Source: Pseudovirgaria hyperparasitica (taxonomy: Eukaryota > Ascomycota > Dothideomycetes > Acrospermales > Acrospermaceae). From it: a DNA stretch of 64,000 nucleotides. Each line of letters starts with the position of its first letter. The first letter of the stretch is position 1. A program made the translations under genes and the position numbers. The notes under the pieces are model-generated. The model was not told the DNA's origin. It did not search any database and saw only the letters and a list, made by a program, of their open reading frames with translations. The stretch is from contig NW_022985562.1 in assembly GCF_010093815.1 (NCBI RefSeq), forward strand, positions 496,001-560,000, in the 5' to 3' direction. Shown here one piece after another: positions 45,201-56,400 of the stretch.

Positions 45201-47783
45201 ATGGAAAACTGGAGTGCCTGGAGCGCACCGCTCCAGGAAATAAGTTCCGAGAAAATCGCCGTGACTGGGTCTGCCCCTCCTCCTCCTCCACCTCAATCTC
45301 AAGCTCAACCTCAGACTGGCGGCGGCGTACAGTCGTCGCAGGACTACAAGCGACCGACAAGCAATGGCACGTCTCCTGTGCCGGTCGTGAACGAGCCGAA
45401 GCAACAGAGCTCGGATCAGAAGCATTGGAGTCAATGGAGTCAGCAACCGGCTGTGGCGATTCAGCCAAATCAGCCAGAGAAGGAGTTTGTTGCTCAACCT
45501 CAACCTCAGAGTCAGCACCACCGCGCGTCGATACAGAGTGCCAACTCGGGACACAGCTCTCTCTATACACCTCCGCTGGCACCGCATGGACATAGACCAC
45601 CGTCTGTTCACAGCATACTGGCCCAGGCTCCAAGTCATGGAGGATACACGCCCCATATCCCGGCGTCAGTCGCGCAGCCTGTCGGGACAAGTCCGACGGC
45701 ATTACTCCCCAACCAGTCCCAGTTAGCGACGAATCTGCGTCTTGGGCATACCTTTGGAGCACTAAAGTCCGAGATATACTTTAGGTCTGGCATCTTCGAC
45801 ATCAACGATAGCTGGCTGCCGGCCTCAGGACCACTGTTCACCGAAGACGTGCACAAAGCGACGAACCGCATCCGCGAGAAACGATGGGCCATCTTCGTGT
45901 GCAGGGCCGTCGATCGGTTCACGGCGTGGTGGGAGGCCATGAAGCAGTCAATCTACGACCAGCCCGTGACGTGTGGCGATCTGAACACCAAGGACATCAA
46001 TCTCCTGCAGCGTGGCTTGTCGAGAACCACCATTCTCACCAAGGAACGTCTTCCACCGCTCGACGTGCTCATGGTCTGGCACACCTTCATGTTGAGTCCG
46101 CAGCGATACCTCGAGGACTGTCTGCTGCAGGGCATGATGGGTCTTTGGCACGGCGGATTCCCGTGGATGGCAATCGACCAGGCCATCGACACTCGGACTG
46201 GCATCTACGATCCGGGTCCAACAGCAGCAGCAAGCTTCTTGAGCATGACTGGACGCGCGTGGGTCAACACGCACGAGACGGGCATCAAGCCGCTTGGCTG
46301 CCCGTCCTGTGCATACAACGGCTGGCCTCCAAACTATCACGTTCGGCAGATACACGCCTCGAATTTTGGCAGTTTGCTGGCGACAGAACAACAGCAGCTG
46401 CAGATGAAGGTCAACTACAGGCACCCCATCATCACCGATATTGATGCAATCTGCTGGAAGGCGGCCGGCTGGGCGGATGCCGGGTACTTGGTGATTTGTT
46501 CGAATTGCAAGAATCACAACACTCAGGATACGTTGCGGGCGCAGAAACTGGTCTACGACATCGTTCAGTTCCACAGGCCCAACAACATGACGGACAAGTT
46601 TATGGTCGGAAACGTGCATCATCTCCGACCTCCGCCCGGGGTACTGTTCGGCAAGCAAGGGACTCCTCGGACCGCCGGGATGATTAATGGGATTGCTGAT
46701 GGGGAGGGCTTCTTCCCTATTCGACTGATGGATGCCATTGCAAATATCGATGGCAGTGGTGCTCGTCGGACGGGCAAGCCAAACTTCAGATTCACCATGG
46801 AGGCTTTGTTGCAGGATGTGCAGACGTCGCTCTCGAAGTCGCCAAAACATCTGAATTACGCCCAGATGGGCGGCCACAACATCTCCGTCAACTACAAGGG
46901 AGGCCAGTGGAACTCGGGCATGGACGAGAAGGAAGGGTTGGCAGTGCGCAAGACACTCCGCTACTACCTGGACAACTCGTCACCATTCACACTCGATCTC
47001 GTCACGGCGACGATCCGCAACGGCGTCTTCTCGCAGAAGATGGAGAACCTAGGCTGGTGGCGCTCGACTCAACTACCTCTCTTCGCCCCACGCCTGATCG
47101 AGAAGTACCGTCGCTTCTTCACCCTCCACTCCAAGGCCTCCCTTCTCTCCAGCTCATCCCTCCTCGCCGTCCCGACCACAGACGTCGACCTGGCCTGGCA
47201 CACACACCTCCTCAGCCCAGCCCAGTACTACAACTTCTCCCTGCAGACCGTCGGCCGCCTCATCGACCACTGCGACAAGATCCCCGAAGCATACCTCTCC
47301 CAAGCCTTTGCCCAGACATGCAAGAAATACGAAGCCGCCTTTGCAGAGCCCTACTCCGAGTGCATCTGCTGGTACTGCGAAGCCATCCGCACAGCCAACA
47401 ACGCAGGCGGCTTCGTCGGCAACCTGTTCAAGAGCAGCAGCAAGGACAAGAAGCCCATCTGGGCCCACCCTTTGCTCGCAAACGCAACCTCCGACCCGGG
47501 CGTCAGCACGCACATCTCGTCGCACAACGCCGTACGGGTGGAGAAGCCGGATCTCCGCTATGCGGAGCTGCATGCCGAGCATCAGAAATGGCTCGAGGAT
47601 GGGTGGCGGAAGGCCGTTGAGCGGGCGGGCAAGGAGGGCCGTAGTCGGCCGGTGGCGGCGAAGACGAATTGGGCGCCGTATGTGGTGAATGCGGATTTGC
47701 AGGGCCCGGTTACGGCGGCGTCGACGGCGACGGTGAATTCGTGGGTTGAGGGCGTGTTGCGCGATATGTATGGCTGGACGTGA
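45201..47783 (+). CDS. GRDP-like (DUF1399) protein
   Basis: Single exon, 860 aa, starting at ATG 45201 (MENWSAWSAP). The frame is open further upstream, but only through a GT microsatellite. Residues 1-175 are Gln/Pro/Ser-rich and probably disordered. The rest has two copies of the GRDP/DUF1399 hallmark: 'MVWHTFMLSPQRYLEDC' (about 291-307) and 'DLAWHTHLLSPAQYYNF' (about 663-679). Also visible are 'CPSCAYNGWP' and 'VICSNCKNHN', possible metal-binding Cys pairs, and 'CICWYCEAIR' near 735. Plant glycine-rich-domain proteins of this family are linked to stress and development; the fungal members, often 700-900 aa as here, have no known function. No membrane segment is seen. Confidence 0.85.
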   Translation: MENWSAWSAPLQEISSEKIAVTGSAPPPPPPQSQAQPQTGGGVQSSQDYKRPTSNGTSPVPVVNEPKQQSSDQKHWSQWSQQPAVAIQPNQPEKEFVAQPQPQSQHHRASIQSANSGHSSLYTPPLAPHGHRPPSVHSILAQAPSHGGYTPHIPASVAQPVGTSPTALLPNQSQLATNLRLGHTFGALKSEIYFRSGIFDINDSWLPASGPLFTEDVHKATNRIREKRWAIFVCRAVDRFTAWWEAMKQSIYDQPVTCGDLNTKDINLLQRGLSRTTILTKERLPPLDVLMVWHTFMLSPQRYLEDCLLQGMMGLWHGGFPWMAIDQAIDTRTGIYDPGPTAAASFLSMTGRAWVNTHETGIKPLGCPSCAYNGWPPNYHVRQIHASNFGSLLATEQQQLQMKVNYRHPIITDIDAICWKAAGWADAGYLVICSNCKNHNTQDTLRAQKLVYDIVQFHRPNNMTDKFMVGNVHHLRPPPGVLFGKQGTPRTAGMINGIADGEGFFPIRLMDAIANIDGSGARRTGKPNFRFTMEALLQDVQTSLSKSPKHLNYAQMGGHNISVNYKGGQWNSGMDEKEGLAVRKTLRYYLDNSSPFTLDLVTATIRNGVFSQKMENLGWWRSTQLPLFAPRLIEKYRRFFTLHSKASLLSSSSLLAVPTTDVDLAWHTHLLSPAQYYNFSLQTVGRLIDHCDKIPEAYLSQAFAQTCKKYEAAFAEPYSECICWYCEAIRTANNAGGFVGNLFKSSSKDKKPIWAHPLLANATSDPGVSTHISSHNAVRVEKPDLRYAELHAEHQKWLEDGWRKAVERAGKEGRSRPVAAKTNWAPYVVNADLQGPVTAASTATVNSWVEGVLRDMYGWT

Positions 47784-49371
47784 TGCTGTTGATGGCGTTG
47801 ATGTGTGGGTGCGTGCCTGTGATGGCAGGGGAAGGGGCATGATGTCTCGACGAGCGGAGACGATGCACTATGTGCTCGAGTGGAATCTGAAAGACTGGAT
47901 GAGAGACTATGGAAGAAGGCCTTTTGGTAAGTACGTCGTTGACACCCTGGGACATCCTTTATACGGCGACTACAGACTTCAAGCACAGCGGGCCAGTCTC
48001 TACCTCTACGTATACTGTACCGCAGGACACACAACCAGACAAGGCAGAAAGCCCGTCGTCGCGTCAAGGACAGATAGGGACAGACTACCACAGCCAAGTC
48101 GATACTACTACCTCCACCACTACGACTACAACCACGAAGCGACAAGCCGGTAAACGGCCCTCCAAGAAGGAGAAAAGCCGAGGAGAATAGGAAGGAATAC
48201 ACGACACAGAAGGAAGGGGTATTTATATAACATATACTATACAGCCCATAGGTAGCAGCAGCTCACTTGAAGGCTGAGAGGAGAATGCCAAGAGCAAGCA
48301 CGTGTAGCGAGTGGATATATATATATATATATATATAGTATGCTATATGGCTACATGTCTCAAACCAGTTCAGAACAGTTGTTCTATCCATCTACATACC
48401 TACTGTATCCGTATCGTTATGTCGGGATCTGACCACATCCACACATCTATCTACAGAAGATATATATGCAGTAGCCAAACAAGGCATATGCCACGCATCC
48501 ATGCTGCACAAGCACAAGCACTAGCCCACGCATAAGCACACACACACACACACACCGACACCCTTCCACGCCGCCGCCGCCAAGAGTGCATTAGTGTCCA
48601 GTCAGCAGTATACTAGTACCAACCAACAAACCCACGAGCCCGGTTCCATTCTGTTGTTCCATGAGTGAAATGGACCGACCGTTCATTACCGGCAAACAAA
48701 CCCTCTCGTCTACAAAAGAATGGCGAGCCTCGTGAGACACACACACACAGACACCTCACCGCCTCCAACCCCCAGCTCACGCGGTCATGTGGTCCCCAAA
48801 ACCCCAAAACCGAAAAGCATGGATGAGATGTGACAATCTGTGCAGCTGACGACCGCCTCCTCCGCCCAGCCAAGGGGGTGGTTGAACGAGGGGGGAGCCT
48901 CGTTGTGATCCCGTGACAGGATTCGATAACCATATATGCAGACCAGGCCAGGCCGGTGGAATACGGTCTTCGTGCTGACGGATGCGCACCCCACATGCGT
49001 CAAAACCGCCCGGAACAGCCCCGAACTCCCCAGCCTCCCCCAGATTTTCCTAACAACGTAAACGACATAACAGCCCCCCCAGGTCGTTTCATGCAAGCGG
49101 CCCAGACCCAGCTAGCGCGCCTGCCCAGACGGGACGAGGGTCAATGCGCTATCCACGCGGTCATGTTTGGATGCCTGAGGCTGCGGATTTGTTCCATTTG
49201 TGAGGAACACTAGTGACTAGAGATTTGGGTTGGATGGGCGGGATGGATGGATGAGATTGGGTTGGGATTTTTTATAGATAAGTAGCTTTTCTTCTGACGT
49301 CCTCGTCTAGATTTCTTCTACTTTGTTGCCTTTTGTCTTCCTGCTCTTCTTCCTCCTCCTCCTTGTCTTCC

Positions 49372-49405
<34 letters not shown>

Positions 49406-49607
49406 TGCTGGTTGCCTGAGGGGGGCTTTCTGGCTTTCACTTTTGACCTGCTGGACTGCTGGACTGCTGTGCCGCTGTTGTGCTGCTGATCGCTACTTAT
49501 ACGCATACACACGTTCTGTCGTGGACTGTGGCAGCGAGAGAGATAGTGTGTGTGTGTGTGTGTTGGTGATAGACTGAGTGAGAGATATATCCTCATCCTC
49601 GCTCGCC
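47784..49607. other. 1.8-kb intergenic region, GRDP / KHA1
   Basis: No gene is recognised. TA dinucleotides (48316-48336) and CA dinucleotides (48538-48556) are present. A (GAC)n run at 49374-49402 lies about 200 bp before the KHA1 ATG, and GT dinucleotides follow at 49547-49563. Confidence 0.45.
49374..49402 (+). repeat. (GAC)n microsatellite in the KHA1 5' region
   Basis: About nine tandem GAC trinucleotides some 200 bp upstream of the KHA1 ATG. Confidence 0.85.
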
Positions 49608-52600
49608 ATGGCTACTCCAAGCCCTGTCACCGTCCTCGCGACCGTGACCCAGCTCGTCACTCTATCCCCCTCGCCCTCATCCACCGGCACTGGCGATAGA
49701 GCTCCGCCGCAGGGTGGTGTGCTGGAGGGCGTCAATCCGGCGCATTACGACAAGAAGAATCCCATCATCCTGTTCATCATCCAGGTAGGTTAACACTCCT
49801 CTCGCCCTTTTATGACGGCCAGAAACCGCCCCGACTAACATCATGTCTCCCAGGCCTTCATCATCCTGTGCTTCTGCCGCGTCCTGCACTGGCCGCTCTC
49901 CAAGATCCGCCAGCCGCGCGTGATTGCAGAGGTCATTGGGGGCATCCTGCTCGGGCCCTCCGTCATGGGCCGCATCCCGCACTTTACCACCACCATCTTC
50001 CCCGCTGATGCGGCGCCCAATTTGAATCTGGTGGCTAATCTCGGTCTCACGCTTTTCTTGTTTCTAGTTGGGCTGGAGGTCAATCTGCGCCATCTCAAGG
50101 ACAACTGGAAGGTTGCTCTGAGTGTGGGGTTGGCGGGCATGGCGCTCCCGTTTGGCCTGGGCTGTGCGGTCGCGTATGGCTTGTATCATGAGTTTCGGGA
50201 TGAGCCGGGCACGCATCCGGTTGCGTTTGGGACGTATGTGCTTTTTATCGGTGTTGCCATGGCTATTACTGTGAGTTGCTGATGTGTCTGGCGACTGGAG
50301 CGTCGATGTGCTGATAGACTCAGGCGTTTCCTGTCCTGTGTCGAATTCTCGTCGAGCTCAAGCTTATACACACGCCTGTCGGTATCATTGTGCTGTCGGC
50401 TGGTGTTGGGAATGACGTTGTCGGTAAGATGCCCCCCCTTTATATATACACATCCAGCACACGCTTGTTCTAACACTGTCCAGGCTGGGTGCTTCTTGCG
50501 CTCTGTGTCGCGCTGGTCAATGCTGGAAACGGGCTCACTGCTCTGTGGATTCTCCTGACGTGCGTCGGCTACGTGCTCTTCATGTGCTATGCCGTCCGCC
50601 CGGCCTTTATGCACGTCCTCCGCCGAACGGGCACGCTCGAGAACGGCCCTTCGCAGGGCATCATCGCCTTGACGCTCCTGATTGCGCTTGGCTCGGCCTT
50701 CTTCACGGGCATCATCGGTGTGCACGCCATCTTCGGTGCGTTTGTGGCCGGCATCATATGCCCGCACGAGGGCGGCTTCGCGATCAAAGTCACGGAGAAG
50801 ATTGAGGATCTGGTCTCGGCGCTGCTGCTGCCGCTGTACTTTGCGCTGTCCGGCCTGAACACGAACCTGGGACTGCTGGACAATGGCATTACGTGGGGCT
50901 ACGTCGTGGCCGTCATCCTCATTGCCTTTGTGGCCAAGTTTATCGGTGCGGCTGTTGCGGCGCGTGCGAACGGGTTGTACTGGCGCGAGAGCTTCACGAT
51001 TGGGTCTCTGATGAGTTGCAAGGGCCTGGTCGAGCTGATTGTGCTGAATATCGGACTGAACGCCAATATCCTGAGCCAACGCACGTTTACGATCTTTGTG
51101 GTTATGGCGCTTGTCACCACCTTCGCCACCACGCCCCTGACGTCCTTCCTCTACCCCCCGTCCTACCAGAAGAAGATGGAAGCCTGGCGCCGCGGCGAAA
51201 TCGACTGGGACACCGGCCTTGCCCACGCCGCCGACGACGACAGCAGCGGCAACAGCATCAACCTCGAGAAGACACAGCACAGCAACGAAAACACCAGCAA
51301 CAAAGTCCAAAAACTCCTCGTCTACCTCCGCATCGACAACATGCCCATGCTCCTCGCCTTCATCTCCCTTCTCGGCGCCGACGCCCAGCCCGCAACCCCA
51401 CGCATCCACCCATCCCGCAGAGACCCAACCGCCGACGACGACAACAACAACAACTCCCACCTCTCCAAACACCGCCCCGTCCAAGCCCACGGCCTCCGCA
51501 TGCTCGCCCTCACAGAACGCACCTCCGCCGCAATGCAAGTCTCCGAACCCCCCTCCGCCTCCACCCCCACCACCACCGACCCCATCGTCAACACCTTCCG
51601 CACCTTCGGCCAACTCAACAGCGTCGCCGTCTCCGGCGAAGTCTCCGTCCTCCCCGAATCCTCCTTCGCCGACGCCCTCGCCACAAAAGCCGCCGATCTC
51701 GAATCCGACATGGTCCTCCTCCCCTGGTCCGAAACCGGCGCCCTCGCCCAGGACCACGCCGTCATCCCCGGTGCCGCCGCCCGCGACAAGCTCGATTGTC
51801 CCGCCTACGCCGCCTTTGTCCTCGACATGCTCGCCCATGCTCCCTGCCCCGTGGCCGTATTCGTCAATCGCAACTTCGGCGGCGTGAAGACTAGGTCGAA
51901 GAAATCCCAACTCCCTACCACCGCAACCCCCGGAGCGACAGCAGCACCACCACCATCCTCCCAACTCCGCCGCATCCCCACCTCCCTCAGCATCCACAGC
52001 GCCCGCTCCTCCCCCGCCGTGGCAATCGCTGCCCCCATCCTCGATAAATCCCACCACATCTTCCTGCCCTTCTTCGGCACACCAGACGATCGCGTCGCGT
52101 GCGCGCTCGTCCTGCAGCTCGTGCGCTGTGCCGCTGTCACGGCGACGATTACGCATTTCCGCGGCGTGGTCGTCGTGCTCGATGCTCCTTCTACCACTCC
52201 TTCTTCTCCCGTACCTGCTTTGTCTCCGTCTCCGTCCGCGAAGACACCGACCGTCACCACAAGCCCCGCAGATACAAACAACAACACCAACCCAGCTACC
52301 AACCCCAACAACCCCGACGAAAAAGCAACATCCTACCTCGAATCCCTCCAGTCCGCCCTCCCCGCACACGTCCTCCCGCGCGTCCTCTTCGACACCGTCG
52401 ATCTCTCCCTGTCACTCTCCCCCACCACACACAACAAACCCAACCCCAACTCCACCACCAAACCCCAACCCAGAACTCAAACTCAGATCCTTCGCCGTGC
52501 CCTTGCCCGCGCCGCGCTTGAACTCGGTAATGCTCCGCGTAATGCTGGGGATTTACTTGTTCTGGGCCGGAATGCGGGGGTGCGGTTTGGGGTTGGTGGG

Positions 52601-52792
52601 GGTGTACAGGATGAGGGTGTAGAGGAGGGAGATGTAGAGGATGAAGGGGATGACGACGGCGCGGCGAGTCGGGCGCTGGGCGTGTTGGGGAGTAGGGCTG
52701 TGCGCGGACGGGTCAAGGGGAGTGTGCTTGTTGTGCAGGCTGGTGGTGGTGCTGGGGTGGGGATGGGATCGGGGATGGGAGGAGGGGTTTGA
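49608..52792 (+). CDS. KHA1: KHA1-type K+/H+ antiporter (CPA2 family)
   Basis: Four exons, 49608-49784, 49854-50270, 50324-50423 and 50484-52792, give 1,000 aa. All introns are GT..AG and in frame. Exons 1-4 up to about residue 430 encode around 12 membrane helices of the cation:proton antiporter-2 fold: '[22 protein letters not shown]', '[16 protein letters not shown]', '[21 protein letters not shown]' and '[18 protein letters not shown]'. GND and the H-A-I-F-G-A-F segment are the expected ion-binding helices. '[15 protein letters not shown]' closes the domain. The remainder is a cytosolic tail with an '[21 protein letters not shown]' region and long Asn/Pro/Thr-rich stretches. In yeast, Kha1 works in the Golgi in K+ and pH balance. 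Very biased, C-rich codon use is seen after 51200. Confidence 0.92.
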
Positions 52793-52982
52793 GGGGAGAG
52801 TGGGTAGGGGAGAGTGGGTATAAGATGGGATTGGGATGGGTATGGGATGGGTATGTAAGGGTGTTTTGGGGATGGGTATGTACGGGTGTTTAGGATACTT
52901 TGGAGGAGAGAGCAAGAGAGCAAGTAAACAAAGGCTGGATGGATGGATGGATATGGATACTGATCTGGGAGTTTCTGAGATA

Positions 52983-53034
52983 CACACATGCACACACACA
53001 TGCACACACACATGCACACACACATGCACACACA
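52983..53034 (+). repeat. 12-bp minisatellite (cacacatgcaca)
   Basis: Four tandem copies of a CA-rich 12-bp unit between KHA1 and SLX4. Confidence 0.85.
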
Positions 53035-53148
53035 CACTACTAGCTCATCAAACGAATTCACGACATCAACCATTCCACGATCCGCCACAAAAAAAAAACT
53101 GCGATCGGTATATCTATCCCCTTTGCTCGTCCGGTTCTTGTGCTTAAG

Positions 53149-53372
53149 GCTCAATACTCTCAATACACAACACTCGATACTCAATGCTCAATACACAACA
53201 CTCAATACTCGATACACAACACTCAATACTCAATACTCAATACTCAATACTCAATACTCAATACTCAATACTCAATACTCAATACTCAATGCTCAATACA
53301 CAACACTCAATACTCAATGCTCAATGCTCAATACACAACACTCAATACTCAATACTCAATACACAACACTCA
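53149..53372 (+). repeat. ACTCAAT heptamer array
   Basis: About 220 bp of tandem 7-bp units (actcaat, variants actcgat, gctcaat), broken by 'acacaac' units, so that a higher-order pattern of short blocks is visible. Confidence 0.9.
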
Positions 53373-53467
53373 TCATGCACATCAATCCATTCATCTATCC
53401 AATATCCAATATCCAATATTCACACAACCACCACACCGCACCCTACCTACCCTACACAAACAGACAC

Positions 53468-56400
53468 CTACACCTTCCGCCGCAACGACTCGTCCCACAC
53501 GCAACACACCCCATGCGCCTCCAAATACTCATACACCTGCCACGCCGCGACTGGGTATCCGTGCTTGCTGGCATCCACCTCCACCTCCACTCCCTCCTCG
53601 ACTGCGCTGTCATCACTACCATCGCTGTTGTCATCCGCCCTCTTCTTCTTATCCTTTCCCTTCTTGTCCTTTTCCTTTCCCGTGTCCCCCTTCCCCATCC
53701 CCTTTGCCTTCTCATTCCCCTTCCCCCCTTTACCCGTGCCCTTGCCCCTCCCCCCTGTCCCCCTCCCCCTCCTATCAACCCACCCAGTCCGCACCCCTCT
53801 ACCACACAGCCACCCGGCCAACTGTCCCGGCGCAACCGGGTCATACAGCAGGATCCGCTCAAGCCAGCACAGTCTCGTCTTGTCCGCACTACCACCACCC
53901 CCCAACGCCGCCTCATCGCGCAGCGCCGCCGTAATTTGCGGAAAGAGCAGGGCGCGATGCGTGGGCCAGTCATCGACGTCGTCCTCATCACCAGCATCCG
54001 CCAATGCATCAGTCCGGACCTGTGCGGCGTTTGCATTCGCGTGTAGAGTCGGGCAGTCGGGGGTTTGGCTGAGTTGGAGCTCGAGCTGCAGGGCATTCAA
54101 GGGGCCAATCTGCACGTTCCTATCCCTCGTCGTACTCTTACCATTCTTCTTGTCCGTCTTGCGCGCTTTCGGTGGCGAGAGGCGCACGGGGGGCGAAGGG
54201 GGCAGGGCGGCGAGGTCCGAGTCTTCGATTTCGTCGTCGACGTATGATGTGTCGTCTGCTGCTGCTGTTGCTGATGGTGGGGTCTTGCGAGACTTTCTTG
54301 GTTTACTGGTGACTGGTGGGGCCGTTGCTGCAGGCTCGGCTGCTGCGTCTTTGCGGGGACGACCGACAGGACGCTTTGGGGGAGACGGCGATTCAGACAC
54401 GTCTGTCCTGCGAGGACGGCCGACGGGGCGTTTGGTCGGTGTTGTGGGTAGTGCGTCGACAACGACGGACTTCTTCTTCTTCTTATTTTGAGGGCTCAAC
54501 GTAGTGTGGAAAGGCCTTGCTGTGGGGACGGCTGATGCTTTGAAGGGCGCCGGCTGCGTGAAGCTGATGCGGGAGTTGGGTGTCAGCGACTTCAGGGCTA
54601 GTCTTGCTGCGCGGCACGGCGATTTCGCAGGTGCTTGGGTGAGGAAGCGCGATGGAGATGGTAGGGCAGAGTCATCGTTGCTTGATGGGGACGAGAGTGT
54701 CAGGGGAGGCGATGAGGTGATGGCGATGACCGATTGCTCGTTTGCCCATGTAGGTGGTAGTGGAGGAGAGATTGCGCTCAGCGTGTCGGTAGGTCGTAGT
54801 TTCGGCGAAGGCGTAGGAGTCAGGATTGGGGACGATATCAGGGAGATGAATGTCGCCTTGGGCGGCGGAGGTATCGCTGGAGCAGCGGTTTCTGGTCTCG
54901 GTGCCTCAGTGGCCACAGTCTCCTCTAGCACGTCAGAGGTGTCCCCTGTCTTCGGAGGCATCATAACAGTAACAGGTGTTGAGTTGACCGCCCCCCGAGA
55001 CTGCACAGGATCTTCAGGACGCTGCTCAGACGCCTCGAGCTGATCCGCCTCACCACTCTCGGTCTCCTCCCCAAGTTCAGCCTCCTCAGGCGACACTATC
55101 TGCGAGCTGCCCCTCTGCCACACGCCCTTGTCGCCAATAGCCGCGTCTCTCCACGCTGCCTCCCACAACGTCCTCGATCCCCGCACAGACGTCAGTCTCG
55201 AATCCGACAGCTCGGACCCACCAGTGTCCACAACTCCCGTACAGTCGTTGAAGGACATCTGCAATGCTCGAATGAACGAAGGCGACTCCGGCTGAGCAAG
55301 CTGACTCGATGTCCCGAATAAAAAGTCTTGCGTGTCAAGCTTCCGCAAGGCTGATTCAGGTGAGAGGAGCATCGGCACGACGACCGTAGCTTTCTTCTTG
55401 GGCGACGCCGCTCTCTTCCGCTTCCCGTTGGCCCTAGGAGCGGCCGGCTCGCAAGGAGCGCGTTTCTGACGCGGCTTGGATATCTTCCCTTTCCTCGGCA
55501 CGTCGTCCGTCCTCGGCACGGTCTTGGCTGATGCAAAAAACGGACTCTCGGACGGAGGAGCAGGGGCAGGGGGCTGTTCTACCACGCGATAATGCTCGGT
55601 AGCTCTGTCGGTGATTGTGGTAGGCCTCTTCCTTGACGGTCTCGGTTTCTTCACCCTCTCCGCAGCACTCTTTGCGACTTCAGGTCTTGATGTGGCAACT
55701 AGTTCTATCCGGCGACTTTTCGCAAGAGGATCTGTATTATTCGCAAGCTCGGGCATCTGGGGAGCACACGCAAAGCTTCCCACCATGCTCTGAAAAGCCT
55801 CCTGATGCTGGACCTTCTCTTGCGTATTGCTAATGATCGGCCCGTCATGTGTCCCATCGTCTTGTTCTGTATTACTTGTAGTATTCTTGACAGGCGTCCA
55901 CTCTGTCCTCCTCTGGACAGCTCCCTCCAAATCCAATTTGAGCGGCTCGGGCGTGCCGGCTTTGCTTGTGACAGACTTCTCTATTGCTTCCTTCGGGCCG
56001 AAATGCGATGACACCTTTCCCGTTGTTTTCTTCTTCGCTGTCGGTGCTGCAGCATCTCCCGTGCCCTTCGCAGTCTTCTTTGGCCCAACTCCCGGCTTAA
56101 CGACTTTCGGTTTCTTTATCCGTGACTGCTTAACCGCCTTCTCAGCCTTGTCTGTTGCTTCGTCATCGGCCTTGCGTTTCCGCTTTCTGGGCGCAGGCGT
56201 CTTCTTCGGCGGTGCATGCCCAGGCACCACCGTATCTCGTAGCTCCCGTAGCACAGCCGGGACAGCCTGCGCACTGATTGGCGGTGTATCCAGCTCGATG
56301 ACACTCTCCCCATCAGAATCGGGAATCTCGATCTTCGGTGCCAGCACCGTCTTCTTCGCTGGCCGGGCCTTCTTCTCCGCCGACTTCTCTGGCTCTTTCG

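Larger units (their letters stand above)
52793..53467. other. convergent intergenic region with a heptamer array
   Basis: This lies between the KHA1 stop (+) and the SLX4 stop (-). It contains GGATGGGTATG-like repeats (52830-52880), a 12-bp CACACATGCACA unit (52983-53034) and a long ACTCAAT heptamer array (53149-53372). No gene is recognised. Confidence 0.55.

Noticed and set aside
50186-52369. Minus-strand open frame of 727 codons opposite KHA1
   Set aside because: It is composed of Gly/Val/Asp/Arg low complexity, mirrors the C-rich codon bias of the KHA1 tail and crosses KHA1 introns. It resembles no protein.
53184-54491. Plus-strand open frame of 435 codons over the heptamer array and the SLX4 3' end
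   Set aside because: It translates the ACTCAAT repeat and the antisense of SLX4. The 7-bp unit simply lacks stops over three copies.
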